64,000 nucleotides of DNA from Pantoea cypripedii (lineage in GTDB: Bacteria > Pseudomonadota > Gammaproteobacteria > Enterobacterales > Enterobacteriaceae). The stretch covers positions 2,393,286 to 2,457,285 of the forward strand of contig NZ_CP024768.1 in the NCBI RefSeq assembly GCF_011395035.1, read 5' to 3'. Below are positions 61,837-64,000 of this stretch, one piece after another (within the stretch, counting starts at the first letter, position 1; each line of letters begins with the position of its first letter). A program made the position numbers and the translations under genes. The notes under the pieces are model-generated. The model saw only the letters and a program-made list of their open reading frames with translations. It had not been told where the DNA came from and searched no databases.

Positions 61837-62712
61837 TTATTTGTCCCAGCTAAAACGACGCGCCAGCAGCATCAGCATTTGTTCGAGCAACAGCCCGACC
61901 ACGCCGATGATCACAATGGCAATCAGGATGTTTTCCACATTGAGGTTGTTCCACTCGTTCCAGATCCAGAACCCAATCCCCAGGCCTCCGGTGAGCATCT
62001 CGGCGGCGACGATCACCAGCCAGGCGATACCGATGGACAGGCGTACCCCGGTCAACACGGCGGGCAACACCGCCGGAAACAGGATGCGGCGCATCACCGT
62101 CCATTCAGACAGTTGCAGCACCCGCGCCACGTTGAGGTAATCCTGCGGGATGCGTTGCACCCCTTCGGCGGTGTTGATCACCATCGGCCAGATGGAGCAG
62201 ATAAAAATGGTCCAGCTGGAGGCCGGTTCAGCACGCTGAAACAGCAGCAGGCCGATTGGCAGCCAGGCGAGCGGGCTGACCGGACGCAGCAGCGCGATGA
62301 TCGGGTTGAACATGCGGGAGACAAAGGTGAAGCGACCGAGCAGAAAACCCGCCGGAATCCCCACCAGGGCAGCCAGGCCAAAGCCCACCGCCACACGTTG
62401 CAACGACGCCAGCACGTTCCAGCCAATCCCCTGGTCATTTGGACCGTTGTTATAGAAAGGGTCGGCAAACAGGGTCAGCGCCGCCTGCCAGGTGGCGTAA
62501 GGCGTGGGGAAGCCTTTGCTGGATAACGCGGCGATTTGCCACACCAGCAGCAACAACAGGATGCCGCAACCTGCCGGGATCAGCCGTTGCAGCAGTGGCC
62601 TCAGCCAGGGCTGGCGTACACCGGATGCTCTGGTGACCTTGAGGGTGATCACCTGTGCCGTCGGAGCGGCGGCGCTGACCGGAGATTTCAGGGTGCGCAC
62701 GTCAGATTTCAT
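61837..62712 (-). CDS. nasE: Nitrate ABC transporter permease NasE
   Basis: 291 aa from the ATG at 62712 (MKSDVRTLKSP); the open frame continues to 62784, but that part overlaps the nasF end. Basic N-terminal cytoplasmic tail, six TM helices and the EAA-type loop (EGVQRIPQDYLNVARVLQLS) that binds the ATPase, followed by GVRLSIGIAWLVIVAAEML. NrtB-type. It is 12 bp upstream of nasD. Confidence 0.94.
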   Translation of the reverse strand: MKSDVRTLKSPVSAAAPTAQVITLKVTRASGVRQPWLRPLLQRLIPAGCGILLLLLVWQIAALSSKGFPTPYATWQAALTLFADPFYNNGPNDQGIGWNVLASLQRVAVGFGLAALVGIPAGFLLGRFTFVSRMFNPIIALLRPVSPLAWLPIGLLLFQRAEPASSWTIFICSIWPMVINTAEGVQRIPQDYLNVARVLQLSEWTVMRRILFPAVLPAVLTGVRLSIGIAWLVIVAAEMLTGGLGIGFWIWNEWNNLNVENILIAIVIIGVVGLLLEQMLMLLARRFSWDK

Positions 62713-62729
62713 GGCAACTCCTCTTCCTG

Positions 62730-63980
62730 TTAATGGTGAATAGCGAAACTGGCGGCGTAAGCGGCAGGATTGCTGCCGTCCCACACTTTGCCGTCCATCA
62801 GGGTGCTGCTGCGCATGACGCCAGTGGGCAGCGTGACGTTACCCACCGCAGCCGCAGCCTGTTTATAGATGTCGATACGGTTGATTTTTTGCGCCACAGC
62901 GAGGTAATCCGGATCGCTTTTCAGCATTCCCCAGCGTTTCAGCTGCGTCAGGAACCACATGCCATCAGAAAGCCATGGGAAGCTGACTTCACCGTCGTGG
63001 AAGAACCGCATCGCATGCGCGTCCTGCCACTGCTGGCCCAGGCCGTTTTCGTAATGACCCAGCATGCGGCCTTCCAGGATTTCCGGTTTGGTATTGATCC
63101 AGGCGCGTCCCGCCAGGGTTTGTGCGGTTTCACGTCGGTTGTCATCGGACGCATCAATCCAGCGGGCGGCTTCCAGTACCGCAGCCGTGAGCGCCCGAGC
63201 GGTGTTGGGGTTTTCCGTGACCCACTGCGATCGCGTGGCGAGGATTTTTTCCGGGTGATCCGGCCAGATTTGCTGCGTCGTCGCGGCGGTGAAACCGATG
63301 TTGTCGCTGATGGCACGCTGGTTCCAGGGTTCGCCCACGCAGAAGCCGCTCATATTGCCGATCTTCATGTTCATCACCATTTGTGGCGGTGGCACCACCA
63401 CGGTACGCACATCCTCAATGGGATCGATCCCGGCATTCGCCAGCCAGTAATACAGCCACATGGCGTGGGTACTGGTGGGAAAGGTGTGAGCAAAGGTGTA
63501 AGTGCCTTTGGCGCTGCCCGCGATCAGGGTTTTCAGGCTGGCGGCATCGGTCACCTTCTGATCTTTCAGTTGATTCGCTAACGTGATCGCCTGGCCATTG
63601 TTGTTCAGCGTCATCAGGTTGGCCATATCGTGTTGCGGACCGGCCACCCCCAGTTGCAGGCCATAAATCATGCCGTATAACGCATGGGCCGCATCCAGCT
63701 CACCGGAAGTCAGTTTGTCGCGCACGGCCGCCCAGCTGGCTTCTTTACTGGGTTGCAGGCTGAGACCGTATTTTTTATCGAAGCCTTTCACCGCTGCCAT
63801 CACCACCGGCGCGCAGTCCGTCAACGGGATAAACCCCACCCGCACCGTACTTTTCTCCGGTGCATCACTGCCTGCTGCCCAGACGGCGTTGCGTAATCCA
63901 GGCAGCAGATAGCTACTGCCCACCACCGCACTGCTCAGCAAAAAATGACGACGGGAAATCGAAAACCGCGTTTTGCTCAT
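62730..63980 (-). CDS. nasF: Nitrate ABC transporter substrate-binding protein NasF
   Basis: 416 aa with a twin-arginine-like N terminus (MSKTRFSISRRHFLLSSAVV) and an Ala-rich h-region, so export by Tat is possible. The NrtA/NasF fold is visible from VRVGFIPLTDCAPVVMAAVK, with FAHTFPTSTHAMWLYYWLAN and GFCVGEPWNQRAI as ligand-region motifs. It binds nitrate in the periplasm for NasED. AGGGT lies upstream of the ATG, 20 bases from the window edge; the operon promoter and any NasR-controlled leader are outside. Confidence 0.94.
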   Translation of the reverse strand: MSKTRFSISRRHFLLSSAVVGSSYLLPGLRNAVWAAGSDAPEKSTVRVGFIPLTDCAPVVMAAVKGFDKKYGLSLQPSKEASWAAVRDKLTSGELDAAHALYGMIYGLQLGVAGPQHDMANLMTLNNNGQAITLANQLKDQKVTDAASLKTLIAGSAKGTYTFAHTFPTSTHAMWLYYWLANAGIDPIEDVRTVVVPPPQMVMNMKIGNMSGFCVGEPWNQRAISDNIGFTAATTQQIWPDHPEKILATRSQWVTENPNTARALTAAVLEAARWIDASDDNRRETAQTLAGRAWINTKPEILEGRMLGHYENGLGQQWQDAHAMRFFHDGEVSFPWLSDGMWFLTQLKRWGMLKSDPDYLAVAQKINRIDIYKQAAAAVGNVTLPTGVMRSSTLMDGKVWDGSNPAAYAASFAIHH

Positions 63981-64000
63981 CCGCTTTACCCTGAAAAAAA

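Noticed and set aside
60979..62526. 515-codon open frame antisense to the nas transport genes
   Set aside because: Shadow of nasD and nasE; low-complexity His/Gln/Arg composition and no start context.

Overview
The window looks like the chromosome of a member of the Enterobacterales, most probably a Pantoea/Erwinia-type organism. The evidence is gene content and order. Almost the whole length follows the Escherichia coli stretch sdsR-yebY-copD-copC-holE-exoX-ptrB-yebE-purT-eda-zwf-hexR-pykA-lpxM-mepM-znuACB-ruvBAC-yebC-nudB-aspS-yecE-cmoAB-cutC-yecM-argS-flhEAB. Accessory genes interrupt this backbone at a few points. No rRNA, tRNA, CRISPR array or complete insertion sequence was seen.

Layout. 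1-3.3 kb is an accessory, partly AT-rich edge. It carries a putative Fur-controlled orphan, a 55-aa membrane protein, a lipoprotein, an AbiC-like two-TM protein and the broken 3' end of a tyrosine integrase, which lies next to the small RNA gene sdsR. 3.4-11.1 kb is housekeeping: copper handling (yebY-copD-copC), DNA polymerase III theta, ExoX, oligopeptidase B, yebE, purT and eda. 11.3-17.7 kb is a PTS-linked dihydroxyacetone module (aquaglyceroporin, dhaK, dhaL, dhaM and divergent dhaR). It sits exactly between eda and zwf, where E. coli has edd. 17.8-22.0 kb holds zwf, hexR and pykA, with a textbook HexR operator. 22.1-24.8 kb adds an MdfA-type efflux pump and an omptin protease in front of lpxM. 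24.8-38.1 kb is lipid A acylation, murein endopeptidase, zinc uptake with a Zur box, SOS recombination genes with a LexA box, yebC, nudB, aspS and the cmoAB tRNA modification pair. 38.1-42.0 kb is variable: a LysE-type exporter, glycerol dehydrogenase gldA, a secreted protein of unknown function, a ribbon-helix-helix protein and palindromic REP-like repeats. 42.3-52.1 kb returns to backbone: cutC, a C-S lyase-type aminotransferase, yecM, argS, a LprI/Sel1 protein and flhBAE. 52.2-53.4 kb holds an Rpn nuclease gene with an internal small ORF, plus a tandemly duplicated, free-standing copy of that small ORF carrying four extra EGRQ repeats. 53.5-64 kb is the assimilatory nitrate operon nasF-nasE-nasD-nasC/nasB/nirD fusion-nasA-cobA, running leftwards and entering from beyond the right edge.

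How the genes work together. GldA oxidises glycerol to dihydroxyacetone, and DhaK/DhaL/DhaM phosphorylate it with PTS phosphate under DhaR control. The aquaglyceroporin would bring in the substrate. HexR, Zwf, Eda and PykA handle sugar acids and lower glycolysis, but no edd is present here. The nas operon imports nitrate (NasFED), reduces it to nitrite (NasA) and on to ammonium (fused NasC-NasB-NirD), while CobA makes the siroheme precursor needed by the nitrite reductase. The most interesting accessory items are the duplicated Rpn small-protein gene, the AbiC-like gene and integrase scar at sdsR, and the triple fusion in the nitrate operon.
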